A stretch of 64,000 bases of DNA from Pseudonocardia sp. CNS-004 (GTDB lineage: Bacteria > Actinomycetota > Actinomycetes > Mycobacteriales > Pseudonocardiaceae): positions 62,001 to 126,000 of the forward strand of contig MKJV01000011.1 of assembly GCA_001942185.1 (NCBI GenBank), in the 5' to 3' direction. Position numbers and translations under genes: made by a program. The first letter of the stretch is position 1; each line of letters begins with the position of its first letter. The notes beneath the pieces are model-generated. The model saw only the letters and a program-made list of their open reading frames with translations. It did not search any database and had not been told where the DNA came from. Of the stretch, positions 20,013-31,690 are shown piece after piece.

Positions 20013-20654
20013 TCAGCCGGCCGAAGGTGCCGCGGCGCCGGCGGTTCCCCGTTGCCGGATCAGGCCGCGCAGGGTGGCGGTGAAGACGGCGGTGACCGCG
20101 GATCGGTCGACCTGGTCCGGGTCGGTGCCGTACTCGAGCGCGAGCCCGAGCCGCAGCGACTGCAGGGTCAACGCCAGCTGGTCCGCGGGGACGGCGAGCT
20201 CGACGCCGAGTTGGTCGCAGGCCGTGGCGAGCGTGGTGGCGAGCTCGTCCCGCAGGGCCCGCCTGACTTCGACGTAGACCTCGCGGACCGCGGGGTCGTG
20301 GGCGGCCTGCTGGGCGATCTCCACCAGGAGCCGCGTCCAGGTGCCCTGCTCGACGATCCCCCGGGCGTAGACCTCCGCGATGTCCTCCAGCGCCCGGTCC
20401 GGGCGGTCCTGGGCACGGATCTCGACCTGGCTCACCGCGAGCTGCGTCCGAACGTGCCGCTCGATCAGCTCGGCGAGCAGTGCGTGCTTCCCGGCGAAGT
20501 TGGAGTACAGGGCCCCTTTGGTGAACCCCGCGGCGTGGGCGATCTCGTCCAGCCGCGCGGCCGCGTACCCGCGCCGGGCGAAGACCTCCGCCGCCGCGTC
20601 GAGCAGTCGTCGGCGCACCTCATCGCGACGGACGCGGGGAACCGGCCCGTTCAC
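20013..20654 (-). CDS. TetR-family transcriptional regulator
   Basis: Intact, 213 residues. The N-terminal helix-turn-helix is RLDEIAHAAGFTKGALYSNF (about 33-52) and the C-terminal ligand and dimer domain is of the type seen in TetR_C group regulators. GTG at 20654. It is the complete partner of the truncated copy at 19064-19448, indicating a tandem duplication. Target unknown; the divergent TetR/monooxygenase operon and the membrane gene are the neighbours. Confidence 0.85.
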   Translation of the reverse strand: MNGPVPRVRRDEVRRRLLDAAAEVFARRGYAAARLDEIAHAAGFTKGALYSNFAGKHALLAELIERHVRTQLAVSQVEIRAQDRPDRALEDIAEVYARGIVEQGTWTRLLVEIAQQAAHDPAVREVYVEVRRALRDELATTLATACDQLGVELAVPADQLALTLQSLRLGLALEYGTDPDQVDRSAVTAVFTATLRGLIRQRGTAGAAAPSAG

Positions 20655-20770
20655 GACGTCGTCCGACGGGGAGCGGTCATGCTCCAGACGATACGAGGGG
20701 TATCCGGCCGGGTTCGAACCGGCTCGTGCGGGGCGTCGCAATGCGCCCGACCCCGAGCTCGTCGGGAGTT

Positions 20771-20801
20771 GGAGCGATGCACCAAATTGGTGCACCGTTC
20801 C
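20771..20801. promoter_or_regulatory. Palindromic TetR-type operator upstream of the TetR/monooxygenase operon
   Basis: TGCACCAA-A-TTGGTGCA (20778-20794) is a perfect 8-bp palindrome around one base. It extends outward to 15-bp arms with two mismatches (GGAGCGA and CCGTTCC). It sits 29 bases before the TetR start at 20823, a typical autorepression site. Confidence 0.65.
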
Positions 20802-20822
20802 AAAAGCTGTTACGGTCGAGGC

Positions 20823-21554
20823 ATGGCAGCGCAGGCCCGCCGGCATCAGCGGCGTAACCAGGTGCTCTCCCGCGAGCAGATCCTCGATGCCGCGATCGAG
20901 CTGCTGGATGCGGGTGGCGAGGGTGCGCTGACGGTCCGGGCGCTCACCGAGCGCCTGGCCACCGGGTCCGGGGCGGTCTACTACCACGTGGGCGCGCGGG
21001 ACGAGCTGCTGGACGCGGCGACGGAAACCGTCATCACCGCGGCTCTGGCGACCGGGCCCTCCGAGGAGGGGGCCACGCCCGAGGGGCAGATCCGCGATGT
21101 CGCGCTGGCCCTGTTCGACGCGATCGCCGAACACCGGTGGCTCGCCACCCGGCTGACCCTCCAGATCGTCCGGAACCCGGCCGGGCCGGTGACGGTGAGG
21201 ATCTTCGAAAGGATCGGGCGGCAGGTCGGGGCGCTGGGCGTGCCGCGAGCCTCCTGGTTCCAGGCGACGTCGACGCTCGTGCACTACATCCTCGGAGCCG
21301 TCAGCCAGCACGGCCGCATCGACGGGGACGCCTCAGGCGTCGGGCCCGACGCGGATCGCGAGGAGTTCTTCGACGGGACGTCGACCGCCTGGCGGGAGCT
21401 CGATCCCGAGGACCACCCGTTCCTGCACGCCGTCGTGCCCCAGATGAGGGAGCACGACGACCGCGAGCAGTTCCAAAGCGGCATCGCCATCGTCCTCGCC
21501 GGCCTCACGCATCTCCGCCAGCGCATCGAAGGGGTCCCATGCACGACGTACTGA
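20823..21554 (+). CDS. TetR/AcrR-family regulator with TetR_C ligand domain
   Basis: Intact, 243 residues. The helix-turn-helix is LTERLATGSGAVYYHVGARD at about 42-61, the pattern of true TetR-like drug-responsive repressors. The C-terminal helices contain the TLVHYILGAVSQ segment typical of TetR_C. ATG at 20823. The last 16 bases overlap the monooxygenase gene, so the repressor and the enzyme are translated together and the repressor probably senses the enzyme's substrate. Confidence 0.88.
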   Translation: MAAQARRHQRRNQVLSREQILDAAIELLDAGGEGALTVRALTERLATGSGAVYYHVGARDELLDAATETVITAALATGPSEEGATPEGQIRDVALALFDAIAEHRWLATRLTLQIVRNPAGPVTVRIFERIGRQVGALGVPRASWFQATSTLVHYILGAVSQHGRIDGDASGVGPDADREEFFDGTSTAWRELDPEDHPFLHAVVPQMREHDDREQFQSGIAIVLAGLTHLRQRIEGVPCTTY

Positions 21555-23062
21555 TCGCCGGTGGCGGTCCGGTCGGCCTGTTCCTGGCGGGCGAGCTCGC
21601 CCTGTCCGGCTGCTCCGTGGTGGTCCTCGAGCGGGACCAGGAACCCGGTTCGCCGTTGACGGCGCTCCCGCTCGGGCTGCGGGGCCTGACCGCCGGGTCG
21701 GCCGAGGCGTTCTACCGACGTGGCCTGCTCGACGACATCGTGCGCGCGTCAGGCGCCGATGAGAACCAGGTCGGTGCCGCCGCGGACGCGGTCGACGCGC
21801 CGGACCCCCGTGGCGTCAGCCATTTCGCGGGCATGGGCCTCGACGCGGCCGACATCGACACGTCCGCCCTCCCGTTCCGGCTGCCCAGCCCGGCGATGGA
21901 AGGGTTCATGACCAGCCTCGACGCGGTCTCCGGGGTGCTCTCCCGGTGGGTGGCCGACCTCGACGTGGAGATCGTCCGGGGCGCTCCCGTCACAGCGGTG
22001 ACCCCCGACGGGGAGGCCGTGGTCGCCACGGCGGGCGGGCAGCAGTACCGGGGCCGCTGGCTGGTGGGGTGCGACGGCGGCCGCAGCGCGGTCCGCGAGC
22101 TCGCCGGCTTCGACTTCGCCGGCACCGAGCCCCTGTTCACCGGCTACGTCGCACGCGTCACCTTCGCCGACCCGCAGCAGCTGCGCCTCGGGTTCACCCT
22201 GACGCCGAACGGCATGTACCTGCGCACACCGTTCGACGGCCACGTGGGCATGATGGACTTCGACGGCGGCGCGTTCGACCGCTCCACTCCGCTGACCCGC
22301 GAGCACCTCCAGGCGGTCCTGCGCCGCATCTCCGGTACCGACGTCGCGCTGACCGACGTCCACCTGGCCACCACCTTCACCGACCGCGCGTTGCAGGCGA
22401 CCACCTACCGCAACGGGCGCGTGCTGCTCGGCGGCGACGCCGCGCACATCCACTCGCCCCTCGGCGGCCAGGGGCTCAACCTCGGCATCGGCGATGCCGT
22501 GAACCTCGGCTGGAAGCTCGCCGCCACCGTGCACGGGCACGCGCCCGACGGCCTGCTCGACACCTACACCGGCGAGCGCCACCCGGTCGGCGCCTCGGTG
22601 CTCGACTGGTCACGCGCCCAGGTGGCGACCATGCAGCCGGGCCCCAACGCCCCCGCGCTGCAGCGGCTGGTCCACGACCTGATGAGCACCCCCGACGGGA
22701 CGACGCACGTGTACCGGATGACATCGGGCCTGTTCCACCGCTACGACCTGGGCAGCGAGCACCCGCTCGTCGGCGGGACCGCCCCGGATTTCCGCTTCGA
22801 GGACGGCACCCGCCTCGGCCACCTGATGCGCCAGGGCCAGGGCGTTGCGCTCGACTTCAGCGGCGACCGCGCGCTCGCGGTCACGGCCAAGGGCTGGGAC
22901 GGCCGGATCCGGTACGCCCCGGGCCAGGTGCGCAACGACCTCGGGTTCCGCGCCCTGCTCGTCCGTCCTGACGGCATCGTGACATGGGCCGCTGAGGACG
23001 CCCCCGATCGCGACGAGTTCGCGCAGGCCGCCGCCCGCTGGTTCGGCCATCCGGAGGACTGA
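21539..23062 (+). CDS. FAD-dependent monooxygenase (PHBH/rifampicin-monooxygenase-like)
   Basis: Intact, 507 residues. The FAD ADP-binding GxGxxG is IAGGGPVGLFLAGEL at about 5-19, the central DG motif is LVGCDGGRSAVREL near 178, and the third FAD motif is LLGGDAAHIHSPLGGQGLNLG near 300. A C-terminal thioredoxin-like domain completes the class A aromatic hydroxylase layout. Likely substrate is an aromatic ring or polyketide antibiotic. ATG 21539 lies inside the 3' end of the TetR gene. Together with the operator it makes a typical sensing and detoxification unit. Confidence 0.87.
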   Translation: MHDVLIAGGGPVGLFLAGELALSGCSVVVLERDQEPGSPLTALPLGLRGLTAGSAEAFYRRGLLDDIVRASGADENQVGAAADAVDAPDPRGVSHFAGMGLDAADIDTSALPFRLPSPAMEGFMTSLDAVSGVLSRWVADLDVEIVRGAPVTAVTPDGEAVVATAGGQQYRGRWLVGCDGGRSAVRELAGFDFAGTEPLFTGYVARVTFADPQQLRLGFTLTPNGMYLRTPFDGHVGMMDFDGGAFDRSTPLTREHLQAVLRRISGTDVALTDVHLATTFTDRALQATTYRNGRVLLGGDAAHIHSPLGGQGLNLGIGDAVNLGWKLAATVHGHAPDGLLDTYTGERHPVGASVLDWSRAQVATMQPGPNAPALQRLVHDLMSTPDGTTHVYRMTSGLFHRYDLGSEHPLVGGTAPDFRFEDGTRLGHLMRQGQGVALDFSGDRALAVTAKGWDGRIRYAPGQVRNDLGFRALLVRPDGIVTWAAEDAPDRDEFAQAAARWFGHPED

Positions 23063-23165
23063 GCGCGACCGCTCGCCGACAAGGCGGGACAGCCCGTCCT
23101 CGTCGCGCGCCTGATCGTGGCCGAGCGCGCCGGCGATGCCACTGGCCGGCCCCGAGGAGATGATC

Positions 23166-24303
23166 ATGTCCGCATCCAGCGCCCGACGATCTCGACGAGG
23201 ACCAAGGCGCTCGTCGTGTCGCTGATGGTGATCGTTGCGGCCGGGCTCGCCGTGTCGGCCATCACCTACACGCAGGCGGAGAGTTCCACGCGCGCTCAGG
23301 CGCGCGACGCCACCGCACCGGACGTCACGAGCGGTGTGCAGGGCAGGCACCCCGACGCGGACTGCGCCGACGTGCAGGTCCCGGTGTCGGTCGCGCAGAT
23401 CGGCGACGCCACGTGTACGGAGAGCTGTGCCGGCCGCGCCACGGGGACGGGACGAGCGGGATCGTGCAGCTGCTGGTGCCGGGATCGTCCTACAACCACA
23501 GCTACTTCGACATGCCCGTGGAGCCGTCCCGCTATTCGTACGTCGCCGCGGCCCTCGGCGCAGGCTTCTCCACGTTCAACATCGACCGGATCGGCACCGG
23601 CAGGAGCACTCTGCCGCCCAGCGCGCTCCACACCCTCGATGTCGGAGTCGAGGTGATCCACCAAGTGATCGCTCGGTTGCGCGCGGGAGAGATCGAGGGT
23701 CATCGGTTCACCGAGGTCGTCTGGGTCGGCCACTCGCTGGGCTCGTCCATGGCGTGGGTCGGGGCCGAGGAGTACGACGACGTCGACGCGTTCGTGCTCA
23801 CCGGCATGAGCCACGTCGTCAGGGAGGAGCCGGCGCCGTCGGCCGACCCGGGCGAGGACATCCAGTTCGAGATCACGGCGAAGGACGACCCCAAGTTCCG
23901 CGGCATGGTGAGCGATCCCGGCTACGTCACGACGAGTGCGGGTGTGCGGCAGTTCTTCTACTACGAGCAGAACGCCGACCCGGCCGTCATCGAGGCGGAC
24001 GAGCGCCTCAAGGACCTGAGCACCGCGGCGGACTCCAGCGGCCCGGATCTTCCTCCGGCGCAGTCGCCGTCCCGCTCGATCAAGGTGCCGACCCTCGTCG
24101 TCGTCGGTGACCGGGATCAGTACTGCACCCCTGGCGTCTGCACGTCCGCGTCGTTGCTGGCCCACGAGCGGCCCTACTACTCCGACGAGGCCGGGCTCGA
24201 GGCCATCGTCGTCCCCGACAGCGGTCACTCCGTGCAGCTGCACAAGAACGCGCCCGAGACCAATGCGGCGATCCTCCGGTGGGTCAGGACGGCTGTGTCC
24301 TGA
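23166..24303 (+). CDS. Exported alpha/beta hydrolase (two apparent frameshifts)
   Basis: ATG 23166 follows GAGGAG. A membrane or signal segment (TKALVVSLMVIVAAGLAVSA) appears after a one-base shift near 23187, and a second shift near 23410 leads into the hydrolase: QLLVPGSSYNHSYFD, the nucleophile elbow VGHSLGSS, the acid region VVVGDRDQ and the catalytic His in VVPDSGHSVQLH. About 380 residues. The leader suggests action at or outside the membrane, as for secreted esterases. Confidence 0.75.
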
Positions 24304-24331
24304 CCGGAGCGGCCCGCACACTCGCGAAGGA

Positions 24332-24371
24332 GCGGCCCGCTGCGCGAGGAGGGAGTTCGGCAGCGGGCCGC
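24332..24371. terminator. Bidirectional hairpin between convergent genes
   Basis: GCGGCCCGCTGC (24332-24343) and GCAGCGGGCCGC (24360-24371) form a perfect 12-bp stem with a 16-base loop. It lies between the hydrolase stop (24303) and the convergent gene ending at 24486, which is the expected place for a shared terminator. There is no U-tract. Confidence 0.6.
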
Positions 24372-24485
24372 GCAAGCGCTTTCTCGCGTGCTGGGCGCGT
24401 GGCGTTAGCGGCCGGTCGGTCCTGGCGCAGTCCGCGCAGCGGCACGGTGCTTCTGGGGTGCAGTCGATCTTCGCGGGAGGTGCTC

Positions 24486-25105
24486 TCAGAGAGGTCTGGT
24501 GGCATACGCCTCGAACCACCCGCCGGCGGCAGATTCGGCGGGGGCGGCGGCCGGAGCGTCGTGTCGGCCGGCCACAGCACCTCGACCTGCTCGACCAGCT
24601 CGCCGAGCATTGCTCCGTCGAAGACGACGCTCGTCTCCTCGATTCCGCGCGACTGCCAGGCGCACCAGGTGGTCAGCGGCCCGGAAGGCGGCACCGGGTG
24701 GAGCAGGTAGGTGACTGCTGCGTTGCCGGGGCGTCCGCCCCCGCCTCCACCCGTCAAGGACGGTCCCGCATCCGGCCTCCCCGACGCCCCGCCTTTCCGC
24801 ACGTTGGCCACGGCCTGTCCGTCCGCGTCCTCGACGCCGATGCAGAGCATGTGACCATTCGCGTCCGGGACGCCCCCTGCCGGCGCGTGCATGTCGTACG
24901 CGCTCTGGCCGCGTCCGCGGACGCTGAGATCGAACTCGATTCCGTTCGTGTAGAGGTGCGCCGCCGTCAGCAGGACGGCAACCTCATCCGCCCGAGCCAG
25001 CACCCCCGACCAGGGCAGCAACACCGGCACCTCGTTCGCCGGCGTTGTCGCTCGCCGCAGCTGCCGCTCCCGCGCTTCCCGGACTCTCGCCTCGTCGTCC
25101 CCCAT
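24486..25105 (-). CDS. Conserved actinobacterial protein of unknown function (one apparent frameshift)
   Basis: About 206 residues from ATG 25105. The start MGDDEARVREARERQLRR leads into a mostly beta region (VLLTAAHLYTNGIEFDLSVR) and an acidic, glycine-rich loop, then VTYLLHPVPPSGPLTTWCAW. A single base missing near 24520 restores the natural ending GGWFEAYATRPL at TGA 24486; without it the frame runs on through an implausible proline and arginine-rich tail. I recall homologues of this shape in many actinomycetes but no function. It is divergent from the Imm-5-like gene. Confidence 0.55.
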
Positions 25106-25204
25106 GCCGGAAGGGTGCCAGTGCGCAGCCGCGCTCAGGACGGGGCTCCACCGGGGTCGCGCACGCCGAGCACGAAACCTCGCCGCGTGCGGGAGGATGA
25201 CGCC

Positions 25205-25744
25205 GTGCCGGACGAGTCCGAGGCGATCGAGCTCAGCCTGGCCGAGCTCCGGGAGGTCACCGGCTACGCGGTGGCGTGCGCGCGGCCGGCGTTGGCCGTC
25301 TTCGAACGGGAACGTCCCGGCGATCCTCGCCCGCGCGCCGCGGTCGACGCCGCGCTGGCGTTCGCGGAGGGCGGCGGGCGGACGAAGGTGCTGCGCGACA
25401 ACGCGTGGGCGGCGCATCGGGCGGCTCAGGAGACCCGCGACGAGGGACGGGCCGCGGCGAGCGACGCGGCGCGTGCGGCCGGCCACGCGTGCGGTGCGGC
25501 GTTCCTCCATCCCCTGGCGAAGGCCACGCAGGTCAGGCACATCCTCGGGTCGGCCGCTCATGCCGCACGGGCGTTCGAGATCTCCGCCGGCGACGATCCC
25601 GCCGCCGGGGACGACCACATCGCGCGGTTCCGGGCTCTTGCCGGTCCCGTCGTCGTGGGCGTGCTGAGCCGGTTCCCGCATGCCCCGCCGGGAGGTGGGC
25701 GGGTCGGGGAGCTGATGCGCAGGCTCGACGCGTCACTCCGCTGA
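25205..25744 (+). CDS. Imm-5-like putative immunity protein
   Basis: The 179-residue, alanine-rich helical protein begins at GTG 25205 after GGAGG. The opening ELSLAELREVTGYAVACA and the repeated AWAAHRAAQETRDEGRAAA and AAFLHPLAKATQVRHI segments fit the Imm-5 family predicted to protect against polymorphic toxins. No toxin gene is beside it, so it is an orphan or has another role. The last 12 bases overlap the convergent GNAT gene. Confidence 0.6.
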   Translation: MPDESEAIELSLAELREVTGYAVACARPALAVFERERPGDPRPRAAVDAALAFAEGGGRTKVLRDNAWAAHRAAQETRDEGRAAASDAARAAGHACGAAFLHPLAKATQVRHILGSAAHAARAFEISAGDDPAAGDDHIARFRALAGPVVVGVLSRFPHAPPGGGRVGELMRRLDASLR

Positions 25745-26389
25745 CCGGTCCCAGTCGTCGTGCAGCAGCACGCACACCGCGAACGGCGCGTCGTCCTGCT
25801 CCGCGGCAACCCCGTCGACCACGCCGCGGCTGCGGATCTCACCCGTGTACCGCATGCCGATGCGCTCCATCACGGCCCGCGAACGCGCGTTGTGCCGCAC
25901 CGTGCACGACACCACGGCCTGCGCCCCGAGGACGTCGAACGCGAACGCCAGTCCGGCGCGTCCGATCTCGGCCGCGTAGCCGCGCCCCCAGAACTCGCGC
26001 CGGAGCGCCCAGCCGATCTCGAACCAGTGCGCGTGCGCGCTGAACGGCCGGTGGACATCGTGCGTGGCGCGCACCCACGGCTCCGCCGGGAGGTACGCGT
26101 AGAGCTGACCCCAGTCGTCGTCGACGGGGGTGCGGGACAGACCGCCGCGGCCGACGACCTCGCCGCTCGCGCGGTCGTACGCGATCCACTTGTGGACGCC
26201 GTGGAGGCGCCACGACTCGCCCATGGACGCCGCCCACCGCTGCGCCTGACCGAGGCTCGGCCGCGCGCCGTCGTACCACGGCCAGACCGCGTCGTCCTGG
26301 TGCACGAGCCACAGGTCGCGCGCGTTGGTGGGGCCGACCTGTTCGAGCCGCAGGCGTTTCGTGAGCCGCGCGGATGGCGAGTCCTCCAT
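25733..26389 (-). CDS. GNAT acetyltransferase, RimJ-like
   Basis: The 218-residue GNAT protein has LTKRLRLEQVGPTNARDLWL at the N-terminus, the acetyl-CoA loop WALRREFWGRGYAAEIGRAG near residue 130, and the closing NARSRAVMERIGM. It resembles RimJ/RimL protein N-terminal acetyltransferases. ATG at 26389 (an upstream ATG at 26422 is also open). It converges on the Imm-5-like gene. Confidence 0.8.
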   Translation of the reverse strand: MEDSPSARLTKRLRLEQVGPTNARDLWLVHQDDAVWPWYDGARPSLGQAQRWAASMGESWRLHGVHKWIAYDRASGEVVGRGGLSRTPVDDDWGQLYAYLPAEPWVRATHDVHRPFSAHAHWFEIGWALRREFWGRGYAAEIGRAGLAFAFDVLGAQAVVSCTVRHNARSRAVMERIGMRYTGEIRSRGVVDGVAAEQDDAPFAVCVLLHDDWDRSAE

Positions 26390-26418
26390 GCGGCGGAGAG
26401 TCCCACCTCGGCCGACGA

Positions 26419-27311
26419 TCATCCACGGAGTTCGCCACCGGCGCCGCGGACGTGCCCGTCGGGGCGGATGCGCAGAGGCGTCCCGTCGGTCAGGCCGACG
26501 CGTTGCCGGGCCGCCCGGCGGTGGTCGAGGAACGACCGGGCGTGGTCGGGGCAGCGGACCGTCAGCTCGGAGCCGGTGCGCCGCAGCTCCGTGTCCCCAC
26601 GTGTGGAGAGCTGTGGGTGCAGGGAGGTCGGGCGGCCGCCGAAGGTCATGAGCGCGACGTCGGGGACCCGCGCTCCGGCCGGAAGGGTTGCGGCCCGGGC
26701 CGTGGGCGGCCGCCGGCCGGGGCGTAGTCGACGTCGAGTCCCGCGACCTGCTCCAACAGCCGACGGCGCAGCGCCGCGGGCAGGTGGTGGACGACCTGGT
26801 CGCGCAGCACGCGGGACAGCGGGGATCGCAGGTGTGCGAGCTGCATCGACCGCTGGGTGTGGGCGAGGACGCGGGCGGCGGCCGGGTGGCGTTCGTCGTG
26901 GTAGATGTCCAGCAGCCGCTCGGGTGCGTCGCCGGTGACGACGGCAGCGAGCTTCCAGCCGAGGTTGAACGCGTCGTGCAGGCCGATGTTCATCCCCTGC
27001 CCGCCGGCCGGGTTGTGCGTGTGGGCGGCGTCGCCCGCGAACAGCACGCGGCCGTGGCGGTAGTCCAGCAGCTGGCGGTGCCCGCTGCGCAGCACCGTCA
27101 GCCAGGTGGCGTCGCGCAGGGGCAACCGGTGGGGGAAGACGCGGTCGACCTGCCGCTGGATGTCGGCGAGCGTGGGCTCGGACTGCTGCCCCGACGTGGC
27201 GGGTGCGGTCACGGCCACCCGGAACGTGCCGTCGCGGAACGGGTCAAGCACGCCGAAACCGTGCGCCGACCAGATCAGCTGCAGCTGCGGGTCCACCCCG
27301 TCGACGCAGGC
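26419..27311 (-). pseudogene. FAD-dependent monooxygenase lacking its N-terminal part (also one frameshift)
   Basis: Only the C-terminal portion of a class A flavin monooxygenase is present: SAHGFGVLDPFRDGTFRV, then the FAD motif LFAGDAAHTHNPAGGQGMNI and the C-terminal domain, with one base missing near 26690. The N-terminal GxGxxG domain and DG motif, about 190 residues, are absent because the sequence joins a divergent TetR gene fragment at about 27311. It is related to, but distinct from, the intact monooxygenase at 21539. Not functional as it stands. Confidence 0.75.
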
Positions 27312-27795
27312 TGACGAGCTCTGTGCCCGGGCCGACATCGCCCGCCGCACGTTCTTCCGCTACTTCGGCTCCAAGGAGGACGTGCTGCTCGCGCGGCTGC
27401 GTGTCGACATCGGAACCGTCGAGGTGACCTTCCGGGAGACGCCGGCCGCCGTGCCCCTCGCCGAGCTGCTGACGCGCGCCGTCGACGCGGTGGTGGCAGA
27501 CCCCGCGGCCTTCGGCCGGTTCGCCGACGTGGTGCTCGCCGTCCCGCCACTGCGTGCGCTCTACCTGGGCATGCTCGCCGATTTCGAGGACGCGTTGCGC
27601 GGTCTGATCGGCCACCGGCTCCGCATCCCGCCGGAAGGTGAACGAGCCAGGCTCCTCGCCGCCGCCGCGGTCGCCGGCTACCGGGTCGGGTTGGAGGCCT
27701 GGATGACCATGGAGCCCCGGCCCGACCTCGGCCACGTGCTGCGACGCACCGTGACGGCGCTCGTCGAGCCGCTGACGAGGGCCCCGTCGGAGTGA
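27312..27795 (+). pseudogene. TetR-family regulator lacking its first ~45 residues
   Basis: The frame begins inside the helix-turn-helix (ADELCARADIARRTFFRYFG) and continues through a normal ligand domain to TGA 27795. The start codon and first helix are missing at the junction with the monooxygenase fragment. The intact ancestor would have been a divergent regulator of that monooxygenase, so one deletion or assembly collapse removed both 5' ends and the shared promoter. Confidence 0.7.
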
Positions 27796-27877
27796 GGATG
27801 CACCGGATGCCGTCCGCTGGTTGTAGCGACGACCACGAGCAACCGAAACCGGGCATTGCACTGGATCAATTGTCAGC

Positions 27878-28040
27878 GATCAAGGGCAGAAGGTCGCGAT
27901 TGAAGATCGACTGACCGCCATTTGCCCTTGATCGGCGATCACCAGCCCCTTGATAAGTAGTTCGGCGCGAAACCCTGACGAATTCCGACGGATAACGCGC
28001 CGAACTGATGATCATGGCCGCTGCGGTGGCGCCACCGCAG
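27878..28040. repeat. Intergenic inverted-repeat cluster between TetR fragment and katG
   Basis: This 378-base gap (27796-28173) has no gene. It holds three palindromic units: GATCAAGGGCA/TGCCCTTGATC (27878-27888, 27923-27933), AGTTCGGCGCG/CGCGCCGAACT (27959-27969, 27996-28006), and a perfect 20-bp palindrome CTGCGGTGGCGCCACCGCAG at 28021-28040. CTGATGATCATGGCC at 28005-28019 also recurs in similar form at 52.1-52.2 kb. Together they look like a mosaic of dispersed repeats that may also act as terminators for the convergent genes. Confidence 0.65.
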
Positions 28041-28173
28041 GCCTGCGAGCCCAGAGCCGGCGCGACTGCGCCGTCACCCCAGATGCGGGGTCGCCGGGAC
28101 GGGTGAGCGGGTCGTGATCGCCAGTGGTGGTGTGGGTGCGTCGGATTCGTCGCCGCCGCACCATTCCGGGCGA

Positions 28174-30458
<2,285 letters not shown>

Positions 30459-30499
30459 TCACGTCCCCGTCGACGCGGGCCCCGGCCGTTCGGGCAGGA

Positions 30500-31690
30500 T
30501 CAGCGGACCACGCCCTGCTCGCGGAGCGCGGCCACCTCGCCCTCGGAGACGCCGGCCTCGGCCAGCACCTCGTCGGTGTCCTGGCCGAGACCCCGCCCCG
30601 TGGAGCGGATGCTGCCGGGCGTGCGGCCCATCCGCCACGCGACGTTCTGCATGCGCATCGGGCCGAGCGCCGGGTCGTCGACGGTGGTGATCATGTCGAG
30701 CGCCCGCACCTGCGGATCCTCGAGGAGGTCGCTGGGCCGGTAGATCGGGGCGACGGCGGCCCCGGCCTCCTCGAACGCGGCGGTCACCTCGTCGCGCGTG
30801 CGCTGGGAGATCCAGTCGCCGACGTAGGTGTCGAGCAGGTCGGCGTGCTTCGCGCGTTCCCGGCCGGTGGCGAACCACGGCTCGTCGATCACCTCGGGGT
30901 GGCCGACCAGCTCCAGCACGCGCTGCGCGATGGTGCCGGCGCTCGTGGAGATCGCGACCCACTGCCCGTCCTTGGTGCGGTAGGTGTTGCGCGGCGCGTT
31001 GAACGTGGAGCGGTTGCCGGTGCGTTCCTGGTCGATGCCCAGCTGGTCGGCGTAGATCACGCCGGGGCCGACCGCCGTCATGATCGGGCTGAGCAGGTCG
31101 AGGTCGATCTCCTGGCCCGTGCCGTCGTGCTCGCGGCGGTAGAGCGCCATGGAGACCGCGGCGGCACCGGCCATGCCGGCGATCGAGTCGGCCAGTCCGA
31201 ACGCGGGCAGCGTGGGTGGCCCGTCGGGCTGGCCGGTGAGGTGTGCGAACCCGCTCATCGACTCCACGAGCGTGCCGAACGCCGCGCGCTTCGAGTACGG
31301 GCCGCTCTGCCCGAAGCCGGTGACGCGCAGCAGGATCAGCCGGGGGTTGTCGGCCGACAGGACGTCGTAGCCCAGGCCCCAGCGCTCCAGGGTTCCGGGC
31401 CGGAAGTTCTCGATGACGACGTCCGCCGTGCGCGCCAGCTTCCGGAAGACCGCGGCGCCCTCGGGGCTCCCGAGGTACAGCCCGAGTGCCCGCTTGTTGC
31501 GGCTGATCATCTTCCACCACAGCGGCTCGCCGTCCTTGTCGAGACCGTGGCCGCGCATCCCGTCGCCGCGGGTGGGGTGCTCGATCTTGATGACGTCCGC
31601 GCCGTGGTCGCCGAGGATCTGCGCCGCCAGCGGGCCGGCGAGGATCGTGGAGACGTCGAGGACGCGGACGCCCTCGAGCGAGCCGGTCAC
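30500..31690 (-). CDS. Class III CoA-transferase (CaiB/BaiF family)
   Basis: Intact, 396 residues. The N-terminal [20 protein letters not shown] and [14 protein letters not shown], containing the catalytic-Asp region further on, mark the family. [18 protein letters not shown] and [14 protein letters not shown] are conserved. It moves CoA between carboxylic acids. The GTG start overlaps the stop of the amidohydrolase gene (GTGA at 31690), so it is the last member of the leftward operon. It probably activates the acid product of the upstream ring-opening steps. Confidence 0.88.
   Translation of the reverse strand: MTGSLEGVRVLDVSTILAGPLAAQILGDHGADVIKIEHPTRGDGMRGHGLDKDGEPLWWKMISRNKRALGLYLGSPEGAAVFRKLARTADVVIENFRPGTLERWGLGYDVLSADNPRLILLRVTGFGQSGPYSKRAAFGTLVESMSGFAHLTGQPDGPPTLPAFGLADSIAGMAGAAAVSMALYRREHDGTGQEIDLDLLSPIMTAVGPGVIYADQLGIDQERTGNRSTFNAPRNTYRTKDGQWVAISTSAGTIAQRVLELVGHPEVIDEPWFATGRERAKHADLLDTYVGDWISQRTRDEVTAAFEEAGAAVAPIYRPSDLLEDPQVRALDMITTVDDPALGPMRMQNVAWRMGRTPGSIRSTGRGLGQDTDEVLAEAGVSEGEVAALREQGVVR

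Noticed and set aside
20706-20722. tRNA 3' fragment or attachment site
   Set aside because: A T-arm-like GCCGGGTTCGAACCGGC is present, but no acceptor, D-arm or anticodon arm can be paired with it, and no integrase is near. Chance palindrome is the simpler view.
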